A stretch of DNA of 64,000 nucleotides from a virus. This document shows positions 31,497 to 39,222 of this stretch, piece after piece; positions within the stretch are counted from its first letter, which is position 1; every line of letters begins with the position of its first letter. A program made the translations under genes and the position numbers. Location: positions 53,837 to 117,836 of the IMG/VR virus record IMGVR_UViG_3300044797_000185; one strand, written 5' to 3'. The notes below the pieces were generated by a model, which was not told the DNA's origin, ran no database searches, and worked only from the letters and a program-made list of their open reading frames with translations.

Positions 31497-31505
31497 AGGA
31501 GATTT

Positions 31506-32918
31506 ATGTCAAATAGTGAACATAGACCAAAACCAAAGAATTTAATGGCTTCAGCATTTGATGCAATGCCCCCGCTTCTCGCTCAGAATATGAGTGCAAA
31601 AGACCATGTGACAGCTCTTAAAGAATCACGTTGGAATAATGATTATCAGACAGAATATCAAAAGAACTTCTTAGCAGTAAATTCGATTGATGATATTGTG
31701 TATTCTGATCATCGATGTTCTATTGCTAATGCGCTTGTTATAAGATATGTGCTGCCAGATTTTATCAAAAATAAAGGTTTGAATATTGATAAGATTGTGA
31801 CCTTGGAAAATGATGGTGAATATGCGGGTGTGTTTGCTTCAATTGAGATAGCTCCTGGTAAAAAAGAAAGCCGACTTATTTATGGAAATTATCTTGTTTC
31901 CAATGATACCCAAAAATACATTATTCATACAGAAGAGGGTTATCAGGGAGATCATAAATTCCGTATAGCTAGTACAAAAGATGCTACTCCAGATGCCCAT
32001 TTATTTATGGAAGAACTTCTTAAATATGCTAGTGAAAATAACTTTTTAAAGGGTAAGAAGATCGATCCCAAATGTAATTTCATCAACTTTGATAAAAAAT
32101 ATGATTGGAATGACATTGTTCTTCCTGAGAAAATTAAAGATGATGTTCGAAGAAATCTTTTGAACCTCATTGAATCTCACGATATTTATAAGAAAAATGG
32201 TTTACAGGTTAAACGTGGGTTAATTTTATCTAGTGATCCTGGTACAGGTAAAAGTACTCTTGTGAAAATCTTGTGTAATCAGATTTCATGGAGTTTGGTT
32301 TGGGCTACACCAAAGCATCTTGGTGATGCAAAACAAGTAGCACAAATCATTGAACTTTGTAAAGAGCTTTCTCCTACTGTTCTTGTCCTAGAAGACATTG
32401 ACTTGTATGGTGGATCACGAGAGATGAATCATAATCCTGCTCTCTTGGGGGAAATGATGAATCAACTTGATGGTGTTCAAGATAATACAGACATTATCAC
32501 GATTGCTACAACTAACAATAAAGAAGTACTTGATAAAGCTCTTCTTAATCGTCCAGGACGATTCGATAAAGTCATTGATGTTCCGTTGCCAGATGTTGCT
32601 GAACGTTTGAAAATGATAAAAGTCTTCAGCAATGGATTAGTTGATGAGAATATGCCTTATCTGCTTCAAATTGCTAAGGAAGATTCTAATAAGTTTACTG
32701 GTGCAAAAGTACGTGAGTTAGTAAACATGGCAATTTTGTTTGCTGTGGATGAAAAATCTTATGATGCAAATCAGAAAATTATTGTAACAGAAATGCATTT
32801 TAAAAAAGCAGCTGCTACAGTAAATAATAAGGATTTCTCTAAGATTACAGGGTTTAATCCTACTGGAGCTTCTTCTTCATTGGGAAGTCGCTTTGATGAC
32901 ATGTGCCTTGATGACTAA
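31506..32918 (+). CDS. AAA+ ATPase (FtsH/Bcs1-type core)
   Basis: A 470-residue protein. The N-terminal 200 residues are unrelated to known proteases. The AAA core has Walker A LSSDPGTGKST, Walker B VLVLEDIDL, sensor-1 ITIATTNN, an arginine-finger stretch LLNRPGRFDKVIDVPLP and a sensor-2-like helix GAKVRELV. No protease domain follows, so it is likely a remodelling ATPase. It may act on replication or host complexes. It follows the phosphoesterase by 9 bp. Confidence 0.8.
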   Translation: MSNSEHRPKPKNLMASAFDAMPPLLAQNMSAKDHVTALKESRWNNDYQTEYQKNFLAVNSIDDIVYSDHRCSIANALVIRYVLPDFIKNKGLNIDKIVTLENDGEYAGVFASIEIAPGKKESRLIYGNYLVSNDTQKYIIHTEEGYQGDHKFRIASTKDATPDAHLFMEELLKYASENNFLKGKKIDPKCNFINFDKKYDWNDIVLPEKIKDDVRRNLLNLIESHDIYKKNGLQVKRGLILSSDPGTGKSTLVKILCNQISWSLVWATPKHLGDAKQVAQIIELCKELSPTVLVLEDIDLYGGSREMNHNPALLGEMMNQLDGVQDNTDIITIATTNNKEVLDKALLNRPGRFDKVIDVPLPDVAERLKMIKVFSNGLVDENMPYLLQIAKEDSNKFTGAKVRELVNMAILFAVDEKSYDANQKIIVTEMHFKKAAATVNNKDFSKITGFNPTGASSSLGSRFDDMCLDD

Positions 32919-32930
32919 GGAATAAATAAA

Positions 32931-33086
32931 ATGCGTTACGAGGATGGTTCTGAAGCAAAAGAAATTGTAGATAGCTTGTATTGTGATTTTGATTGGTATT
33001 ATCTTGAAAAATGGACAAAGAAAGATATTAACCAATTCAAAAATTTAGTACGAGAGCTTAACGACTTATCACGAAAAATTAAATAG
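32931..33086 (+). CDS. Small hypothetical protein
   Basis: A 51-residue charged, helical protein (DFDWYYLEKWTKKDINQFK). It lies between the AAA+ ATPase and a degenerate metallopeptidase. A ribosome site AAGGAA precedes it. No family recognised. Confidence 0.5.
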   Translation: MRYEDGSEAKEIVDSLYCDFDWYYLEKWTKKDINQFKNLVRELNDLSRKIK

Positions 33087-33096
33087 GAGCTATAAA

Positions 33097-33522
33097 ATGG
33101 CAAAGACAAAATATTCGGATGTAGATTCTTCTGTTTCCGACATGGTTATTAGGGTTATGAATGCTTGGCCTGATAGATTTATTCATATCAATCGTCCTGA
33201 TCTTCATTTAATCTTCAAGGATGCCCCAAAGAGTATATGGGGAGCAAAAACTAATGTGACCAATGGTTTATATCGTGCATTGACAAAAAAGAAACTTATT
33301 ATCCAGATTTGGAAACAAGGTTGGGCTTTGGATAAAGAAGTTGATCGTGCATTGATTATTTTCCGTGAACTTTCAAGAATTGATCTTAACGATAAAGATA
33401 AATCTGAGTATCGTTTGATTAAGCCAGATCTCAATGACTTTAAGTTTCTTTTAGAGAAAATTGGATTGAACCATGAAAATAAGGATGCCTTTTTTTCCAA
33501 AATCTTATCTGTAGCAAAATAA
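33097..33522 (+). CDS. Degenerate phage metallopeptidase-like protein
   Basis: A 141-residue protein with the layout of the putative phage metallopeptidase family: LIIQIWKQGW, a helix that would normally hold HELxH, and a later HDxxxF helix. Here those positions read FRELSRI and KPDLNDFKFLLEKIG, so the zinc-binding His residues are replaced. If the match is right, the protein is catalytically dead and may keep only a binding role. Family assignment is tentative. Confidence 0.5.
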   Translation: MAKTKYSDVDSSVSDMVIRVMNAWPDRFIHINRPDLHLIFKDAPKSIWGAKTNVTNGLYRALTKKKLIIQIWKQGWALDKEVDRALIIFRELSRIDLNDKDKSEYRLIKPDLNDFKFLLEKIGLNHENKDAFFSKILSVAK

Positions 33523-33523
33523 G

Positions 33524-33865
33524 ATGGTCAAGCAAGTCATAGTAATGAGAAAAGATCTAAATATGCGGAAGGGTAAGATGGTTGCCCAAGGTTGTCACGC
33601 TGCTATTGGATCGTTAAAAGAAGCTTCTTCCAAAGATATTAAGATGTGGGAAGAAGATGGTTGTACGAAAATATGTGTCTCGGTAGATAGCGAGTTGGCA
33701 TTGAAGAGTATTTATGCACATGCAGTAGAAGCAGTTCTTCCTTGTTACTTAGTTCTTGACGCTGGACGTACAGAATTTAAACAACCTACTTATACTTGTT
33801 GCAGTATCGGGCCAGCATCTACTGAATTGATAGATAAAATCACAGGTACTTTAACTTTACTATAA
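33524..33865 (+). CDS. pth2: Peptidyl-tRNA hydrolase, Pth2 type
   Basis: A 113-residue protein matching Pth2 along its length: QVIVMRKDLNMRKGKMVAQGCHAA at the N-terminus (catalytic His/Lys/Asp region read as VMRKDL and GKMVAQGCHAA), then CVSVDSELAL, LVLDAGRTEF and CCSIGPAS. It releases tRNA from stalled peptidyl-tRNA. Pth2 is the archaeal/eukaryotic form, not the usual bacterial Pth1, so transfer or an independent phage lineage is likely. It adjoins the SbcC-like gene. Confidence 0.9.
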   Translation: MVKQVIVMRKDLNMRKGKMVAQGCHAAIGSLKEASSKDIKMWEEDGCTKICVSVDSELALKSIYAHAVEAVLPCYLVLDAGRTEFKQPTYTCCSIGPASTELIDKITGTLTLL

Positions 33866-34986
33866 TGTATTTGTCTAAAATAATACTAGAAAATTTCCAG
33901 TCATTTGAAAAAGGGGAATTTGTTTTATCCCCGAATCTCAATATTTTGGTTGGTGTTTCGAATGTAGGAAAGAGTAGCGTTGCAAGGGCTCTTTCCCTTG
34001 TGCTATTTAATAAATGGGATAAATCTTGGGTACGGTTTGGAGCAAAATACTGCAAAGTTACAATTCAAACAAGTACAGGTATATCAGTAATTAGAGAGAA
34101 GGGTGAAAAAGTTAATAGGTACATTCTTTTTTTTGATGGAGCTGCTGCTCAAGTGTATGAATCCTTTGGTACAGGAGTTCCTGAGCCAGTTCAACAAGCT
34201 TTAAGAATTCACGAAGTTCAAATTGATACAACTGATACTCTTAATTTAAACTTGGCTGGACAAATGGATGCTTTGTTTTTGTTGTCCCAAACAGGTAGTT
34301 ATAGGGCTAAGGTGCTTGGTAAACTTTCAGGTGCAACGTATCTAGATCATGCTATTAGAGAATTGAATAAGGATAAAAGGCAAGTTACTGCTGAGAAAGG
34401 TTCTAAAGAATTAGAGTTAGTAGAATTGCAGGAGCAAATAGACAAACTCTCATCAGTTGAAATATACAAAGAGCACATTAGCGAAATTGAGACAAAATTG
34501 AATACCTTAAGCACTCAGGAAGCCCGATTAGAGCGAATCCGTGAGCTTTCTAGGCGTGTAAAAGCTTTTAAGGTGTCTTGGGGAAGAGAAACACAAATTG
34601 AGTCCCTTATTGAACAACTTGACCTCAGCATACTTAACAGTTTAACTCTAAAAGTAGATAAGATTAAACAAATTGGTTCACTTTTGGATAAAATTGGGAA
34701 TACTGTGTTATCTATTGAGAAGCAAAATAAACTTCAATTTATACTTGATCAAGTTAATTTACCTAGTATATCAGAATTTACAGAACGAATAGTCCGAATA
34801 AATAAAATTACTAACTTATCTAATAGACTTAATAAGAATCAAAAGGAACTTGTAAGTAAAACTGATGAGTTGGCTCAGGTAGAGCAAAAATATCATGAGA
34901 CAAAAACACAATATTCTGATATGCTTAAGCAGAATGGTACTTGTCCTCTATGTGGTGTTAGCACAGGTGATGTATGCGTGTCATAA
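33865..34986 (+). CDS. SbcC/Rad50 N-terminal half with zinc hook
   Basis: A 373-residue protein. The N-terminus has the SMC-family start LSKIILENFQSFEKGE and Walker A GVSNVGKSS. Then a coiled coil runs from about residue 160 to 355, ending in NGTCPLCGVSTGDVC, the CxxC zinc hook where Rad50 dimers join. The protein stops there: Walker B and the signature motif are absent and found in a separate gene at 36768. Works with the SbcD-like nuclease at 35327. ORF overlaps the next gene by 13 bp. Confidence 0.85.
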   Translation: MYLSKIILENFQSFEKGEFVLSPNLNILVGVSNVGKSSVARALSLVLFNKWDKSWVRFGAKYCKVTIQTSTGISVIREKGEKVNRYILFFDGAAAQVYESFGTGVPEPVQQALRIHEVQIDTTDTLNLNLAGQMDALFLLSQTGSYRAKVLGKLSGATYLDHAIRELNKDKRQVTAEKGSKELELVELQEQIDKLSSVEIYKEHISEIETKLNTLSTQEARLERIRELSRRVKAFKVSWGRETQIESLIEQLDLSILNSLTLKVDKIKQIGSLLDKIGNTVLSIEKQNKLQFILDQVNLPSISEFTERIVRINKITNLSNRLNKNQKELVSKTDELAQVEQKYHETKTQYSDMLKQNGTCPLCGVSTGDVCVS

Positions 34987-35330
34987 TTGCTGGTAGCAGA
35001 ACAATTACAGATGCTATAGAAGTTGAGAAGGCTATTAAATTGAGTGGATTTCAAATAACTGAAGTGATTTCTGGTGGTGCTCAGGGTGTAGATTCTCTTG
35101 GGGCATCTTGGGCAAATACAAATAAGATTCCTTGTAGTTTTTTTATGGCTGATTGGAAACAACATGGGAAAGCAGCAGGACCAATACGTAATAGCTTAAT
35201 GGCCTCAGAAGCAGAAGCATTGATCTTAGTTTGGGATGGGCAATCGCGTGGGTCTAATGATATGTTGAATAAAGCAAATGCAAAAGGATTAAAAGTATTT
35301 ACACATTTAGTACTTGGGGAAAAGAAATGA
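34974..35330 (+). CDS. SLOG/YspA-like nucleotide-binding protein (DUF2493 type)
   Basis: A 118-residue Rossmann-like protein: MRVIIAGSRTITDA, VISGGAQGVDSLG, AGPIRNSLM and ALILVWDGQSRGSNDM. These are the SLOG-family motifs of the YspA/DprA-related group, which bind nucleotides or ADP-ribose-like ligands. It sits inside the split SbcC-SbcD cluster, which might suggest a DNA-repair link. Ligand unknown. Confidence 0.8.
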   Translation: MRVIIAGSRTITDAIEVEKAIKLSGFQITEVISGGAQGVDSLGASWANTNKIPCSFFMADWKQHGKAAGPIRNSLMASEAEALILVWDGQSRGSNDMLNKANAKGLKVFTHLVLGEKK

Positions 35331-36250
35331 AGTTTCTCTTATTTAGTGATCAGCATCTTCGTAGTCAGTCAGATCGTCCTAAGTGGCGACTTGATGATCA
35401 TTACAAAACACAATTTGAAGAGCTAGAAGAAGTATCCACTCTAGCTAAGATTCATAAGATTGATATGGTTATTGGTCTTGGTGACTTCATTCATCATCCC
35501 GATATATCACATACCTTGGTATCAGATATTATGAATTGGTGCAAAACATTACCATGTGCTTTTTATACAATTGTAGGTAATCATTGTTGCTATGCTTATC
35601 GCACTAATGATTTAAAAAGTAGTGCTTTAGGTGTGTTGTTTGAAAGTGGAGCAATAAATCGATTGGATGAATTGATATTTGAAAAAGAAAAAGTAATTAT
35701 TCGTGGTGTTCATGCTAATCTAGATCCTAAGATTGGTAATTATATGTTTGATGAGAAATATGATACCTATTATAAATTAATAGCGAGTCATAATTTTATA
35801 ATTCCCCATGTTGTTCCTTTCGATGCTGTCTTGCCCAGTCAAGTAAATACAAATGCAAATTTGATTGCTTTGGGACATTATCATCAGAGTTTCGGAGTTA
35901 TTGAAGGTAAAACTCAATTTGTGAATCCAGGGTCACTAAGTAGATGGGCTATTAATGAGCAGCATCAACCACAAGTATTAATTATAGATACTATAACAGG
36001 AATTATTAGTTCTGTGTTGCTTCAAAGTTCACTTCCAGCAAATGAGATTTTTGATCTTACCGCAGCAGCAGAACTTAAATCAACAGAAATGAATTTGCAA
36101 AGTTTTATTGAGTCTTTAGAAGGAACAAGTTTTGAAAACGTGGATCTTGAACAAGTTTTGTTAGCTGAAGGGAAAAATCAACAAATTGGTCAGGCAATCC
36201 TAGATATGGCATTAACAAAAGTACAACAGGCAAAGGAGGAGTTGAAATGA
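35327..36250 (+). CDS. SbcD/Mre11-like nuclease
   Basis: A 307-residue metallophosphoesterase: LFSDQHLR (D-x-H), VIGLGDFIHHP (GD), TIVGNHCC (GNH, with Cys in place of Asp), IASHNFI and ALGHYHQS (GHYH), then VNPGSLSRW. The H-N-P-G-S end matches SbcD/Mre11. It lies between the two SbcC halves and probably forms an SbcCD (T4 gp46/47-like) complex for end processing and host DNA breakdown. ATGA overlaps at both ends. Confidence 0.85.
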   Translation: MKFLLFSDQHLRSQSDRPKWRLDDHYKTQFEELEEVSTLAKIHKIDMVIGLGDFIHHPDISHTLVSDIMNWCKTLPCAFYTIVGNHCCYAYRTNDLKSSALGVLFESGAINRLDELIFEKEKVIIRGVHANLDPKIGNYMFDEKYDTYYKLIASHNFIIPHVVPFDAVLPSQVNTNANLIALGHYHQSFGVIEGKTQFVNPGSLSRWAINEQHQPQVLIIDTITGIISSVLLQSSLPANEIFDLTAAAELKSTEMNLQSFIESLEGTSFENVDLEQVLLAEGKNQQIGQAILDMALTKVQQAKEELK

Positions 36251-36501
36251 GTGTTGAACAAGATCTTTTAACTTTAAAAGCTAAAGGTGAGAAATTAGGA
36301 AGTTTGAAGATTGAGAATGCTACGAAACTTCAAATGTTGGAACAAGATAAAGAAAAGCTTTTGGCTGAGGCTAAAGAATTAGGCATAGATCCTCAAAAAA
36401 TTGAGGAGATATTGCAAGCTGAAGAAACAGCTCTTCAACAAGAAGTTACAAAATTGGGTGATGAAGTAAATAGGATTTTGGATGAAATCAGTCGAGTATA
36501 A
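36247..36501 (+). CDS. Small coiled-coil protein in the SbcCD cluster
   Basis: An 84-residue, almost entirely helical, Leu/Glu/Lys-rich protein. Between SbcD and the second SbcC half, it could be a coiled-coil fragment once joined to Rad50. No zinc hook or Walker motif. Function inferred only from position. Confidence 0.55.
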   Translation: MSVEQDLLTLKAKGEKLGSLKIENATKLQMLEQDKEKLLAEAKELGIDPQKIEEILQAEETALQQEVTKLGDEVNRILDEISRV

Positions 36502-36784
36502 GAGCCCTTGTAAAGCTTGTTTTCATACCCATAGTGATTCTGTTTGCAATTGGCAAGTAGAAAAACAGGGTATTATTAGATTAAAACCTTATAATAATAA
36601 CTTATGGAATTCTCCACATTCTCATATGCATGGACAAAATATAGAAGATGTATACCCAGTACCTTATGTAAATTCAGCTGAAGAATCTTTTATTTATAAA
36701 CAAGAACTAGATTGTGGTTGTATGTTTTACGTTCCCAGTGCAAATTTGGAATTTCTTGAATGGAAATATGATGAATCTAAATAA
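36482..36784 (+). CDS. Zinc protein of the NLxYLE family
   Basis: A 100-residue protein: PCKACFHTHSDSVC, a long insert, LDCGCMFYVPS, then ANLEFLEWKYDESK. It overlaps the SbcC C-half start, which lies in its KYD codons. Overlap at the 5' end with the coiled-coil gene is 20 bp. Confidence 0.6.
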   Translation: MKSVEYKSPCKACFHTHSDSVCNWQVEKQGIIRLKPYNNNLWNSPHSHMHGQNIEDVYPVPYVNSAEESFIYKQELDCGCMFYVPSANLEFLEWKYDESK

Positions 36785-37409
36785 TCAATTTGATCAACTA
36801 AAAAATGCTTACAATAGAAAATTGGGACAACTTCAGGCATTAAGAGATAGAGCTTCTTCTTGCCAGGAGAAAGTCATACAGTTAACCCTTAAGGAAGAAA
36901 CTACTATAAAGGCATCTCTCTTTTTACAATCTCTTTCTGATCAGACTCGTCTTCAAGTACTTGATAAAATTTCAGGCATAGTAACTGATGCGCTTCAAAC
37001 TGTTAAAGATAAAAATCTTGTATTTCAGATGAATCTAGTGACGAAGAATAATCAACCTACCTTGGAAATGGGAATCCTAGATAAATTATCAGGTCAGACT
37101 TATGATATCCTTAATTCATTTGGTGGTGGAGTTGCGGATATAATTTCTCTATCTTTACGGGTAGCACTTCTTTGCAAATGGCAACCTAGCCTTTCAAGAG
37201 TTCTTATTTTAGATGAAACTGCTAAATTTGTGGCCGTTAAAGATCAACAATTATTGTCTGTATTTGTTAGAAAGCTTTCTGAGGCTTTAAATTGTCAGTT
37301 TATATGGATTAGTCATAGTGATGTTCTGCAACAAGCAGCACACAAAACTTTCGAGGTAACTAAACATGCGGGAATCTCAACCGTTGAAGAAAAAATTAAC
37401 TTGGAATGA
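36768..37409 (+). CDS. SbcC/Rad50 C-terminal half
   Basis: A 213-residue protein: a coiled coil (residues about 1-55), then LNSFGGGVADIISLSLRVALL (ABC signature region; key motif FGGG), Walker B RVLILDETAKFV, and FIWISHSDV (H-loop). These are the Rad50 features missing from 33865-34986. Together the two proteins make one split SbcC ATPase. Start at ATG 36768 or 36771. Overlaps the HNH gene by 44 bp. Confidence 0.8.
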   Translation: MMNLNNQFDQLKNAYNRKLGQLQALRDRASSCQEKVIQLTLKEETTIKASLFLQSLSDQTRLQVLDKISGIVTDALQTVKDKNLVFQMNLVTKNNQPTLEMGILDKLSGQTYDILNSFGGGVADIISLSLRVALLCKWQPSLSRVLILDETAKFVAVKDQQLLSVFVRKLSEALNCQFIWISHSDVLQQAAHKTFEVTKHAGISTVEEKINLE

Positions 37410-37944
37410 AGATAGCGCATTAAGAAGTGCTTGGCGTAGGATCTTTTCCAGAAGTCCTATAGTAAGAGAAGTACTTAATTCTGGGCGTAGAACTGTTCCT
37501 CGTTTTAATAAAGATGGTTCAAGACATAAAGTAGATTCTGTGCAATTTTCTTGTCAGGTGTGTCAAAAATGGACTCCTGCCAAAATGATTGCTGTAGATC
37601 ATATAACGCCTGTGATAGATGTTGAAAATGTGTCTGGAAGGATTCAAGATTGGAATGAGTTTAAACGTAGACTTTTTTGTTCTATTCAGAATTTACAACG
37701 AATTTGTGATGAATGCCACAATATTAAGACTCAAAAAGAACGCAGCATACGACAAATACTTAAAGATAAAACAGTTCTTGACTTAATTGAAATTAATTTA
37801 AAAACAGTTGCTACAATTGAAGGGGAAAAAGAACTTAAGAAACAAGTTTCTAAGTTTTTAAGTAAAACAAAATCACCTGAAACGCGAGAACGAGCTTTAC
37901 GATTAAAACAGATTCTTGTGGACAAAATAACAAGGGAAGACTGA
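37366..37944 (+). CDS. HNH endonuclease next to the recombination cluster
   Basis: A 192-residue protein. Core motifs: SCQVCQKW, AVDHITPVIDV (DH), LFCSIQNLQRICDECHNIKTQKE (QNLQRIC...CHNIKT). The 37-residue basic N-terminus and Lys-rich tail suggest DNA binding. It overlaps the SbcC half by 44 bp and joins the PQ-loop gene on a shared base. It could be a homing nuclease or a phage recombination nuclease. Confidence 0.75.
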   Translation: MRESQPLKKKLTWNEDSALRSAWRRIFSRSPIVREVLNSGRRTVPRFNKDGSRHKVDSVQFSCQVCQKWTPAKMIAVDHITPVIDVENVSGRIQDWNEFKRRLFCSIQNLQRICDECHNIKTQKERSIRQILKDKTVLDLIEINLKTVATIEGEKELKKQVSKFLSKTKSPETRERALRLKQILVDKITRED

Positions 37945-38210
37945 TGGAATTATTGGGTTGGCTTTGTACAACAGCTTTTGGAGTATGCTACTGGCCTCAG
38001 CTATGGCACAGTTATAAAACAAAGAGCGTTGGAGATATATCCCCGTTAGCATGGGTTATTCAGCTTTCTGGATATACAATGGGTTTATTTTATGGCATTG
38101 GATTGCATGAATGGCCTTTAATCGTTGGATATGTTCATGGTTTTCTTTGTACTGGTGTTTTTTTGGTTATGTATTTTAAATATCGAGGAAATAATAATGT
38201 ATCGCATTAG
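37944..38210 (+). CDS. PQ-loop/SemiSWEET-type membrane transporter
   Basis: An 88-residue protein with three transmembrane helices and the PQ-loop motif in helix 1 (CYWPQLWHSYKTKSVGDIS), then SPLAWVIQLSG and GYVHGFLCTGVFLVM. Size and pattern match bacterial SemiSWEETs, which dimerise to carry sugars. A three-helix PQ-loop protein in a phage is very unusual. It overlaps the next start by 14 bp. Substrate unknown. Confidence 0.75.
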   Translation: MELLGWLCTTAFGVCYWPQLWHSYKTKSVGDISPLAWVIQLSGYTMGLFYGIGLHEWPLIVGYVHGFLCTGVFLVMYFKYRGNNNVSH

Positions 38211-38646
38211 TGAAGAATTAGCAAAATTACTGCTGGCAAAAATGAAACCACCTGTCATAGAATCTTCTGGCATGAATGCCTTCTTACCTAGAGATTTTAA
38301 TTGCATTGGGATTTTAGATCCTGTTTGTTGTTTTGGCAGTGACTTTTTCTATATACTAGAAAGTCCAGTTCCTGTGCTCTATCCCGAATTACCATTCACA
38401 CCCGTTTTAAATGGTTACTTTCTTTACCGTAAGGAAGAACTTGCAAAACCTACAGAATCTTTTCCTATTACAGAAGGACTTGTAAATCCCTTAACTACGG
38501 ATTATGAAAGGCAAGTTGATGTTGGAGATTGTGCTGTAATTATACCCTCAGATACAGAAAAACTTACAGCTAAGACAATTTCAACCATCGAAAGACTTAT
38601 AGAACTTGAACCTTTGATATTGGATTGTTTGAGACTAGATAAGTAA
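38197..38646 (+). CDS. Hypothetical protein
   Basis: A 149-residue protein starting at 38197 with a GAGGA site (the longer frame from 38125 lies in the transporter gene). Pro-rich middle (LESPVPVLYPELPFTPVL), then VDVGDCAVIIPSDTEKLTAKT. No family recognised. Confidence 0.55.
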   Translation: MYRISEELAKLLLAKMKPPVIESSGMNAFLPRDFNCIGILDPVCCFGSDFFYILESPVPVLYPELPFTPVLNGYFLYRKEELAKPTESFPITEGLVNPLTTDYERQVDVGDCAVIIPSDTEKLTAKTISTIERLIELEPLILDCLRLDK

Positions 38647-38656
38647 AAGGAAAAAT

Positions 38657-39046
38657 ATGGAAAATCAAAAACCCAATAATTTTAAAGAGGCAGCTCTTAG
38701 CCATATTCCACAAGAGTTTATTCAAAGTATGCTTAAAGAAACGAAGGTTGAGACGGATGGTATGGGATTTTTGGAAGCGATTGCAAAGAATACAAGTAGT
38801 ACAGCAATTACTCAAAAAGCTGAAATTCCCCAACAAGAGCAATTTACTACTATAGTAATTAATAATGTTGCTCTCAAAGTTTCCATAGATCCCTATAAGG
38901 GAGCTATGGCTATGCTTCTATACTTAGCAGCTATGGCAGGAGCTAAGGATAAAAAAGTAGCTAAAGTGTTGAAAGCTTTTAATTTTAACTTACAAGATGC
39001 AAATGGTGTTATCATCTATCCCAAACAAAAAGGTAAAAAGAAATGA
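38657..39046 (+). CDS. Hypothetical protein upstream of DNA polymerase
   Basis: A 129-residue protein: helical acidic start, a beta strand FTTIVINNVALKVSID and a helix AMAMLLYLAAMAG, with basic end QKGKKK. ATGA overlap with the next small zinc gene. Function unknown. Confidence 0.55.
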   Translation: MENQKPNNFKEAALSHIPQEFIQSMLKETKVETDGMGFLEAIAKNTSSTAITQKAEIPQQEQFTTIVINNVALKVSIDPYKGAMAMLLYLAAMAGAKDKKVAKVLKAFNFNLQDANGVIIYPKQKGKKK

Positions 39047-39222
39047 CAGCTATAAATTACCCATGTAAGTGTAAACATTCTAAGATTAATCATACTGGAT
39101 TATACATTGATAATGGAATTCATAACTATATATGTTCAGTTTTCGGTTGTCATTGTGATAATTTTATAGCTGATAACTTAGGGTATTTGGAAAAACAATA
39201 TGAATCAAAGTCTACAGATTAA
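39043..39222 (+). CDS. Small zinc protein of the NLxYLE family, coupled to DNA polymerase
   Basis: A 59-residue protein: YPCKCKHSKINHTGL, ICSVFGCHCDNFI, then ADNLGYLEKQYE. The DNA polymerase ATG (39200) lies inside its QYE codons. Function unknown; translation of the polymerase is probably coupled to it. Confidence 0.65.
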   Translation: MTAINYPCKCKHSKINHTGLYIDNGIHNYICSVFGCHCDNFIADNLGYLEKQYESKSTD

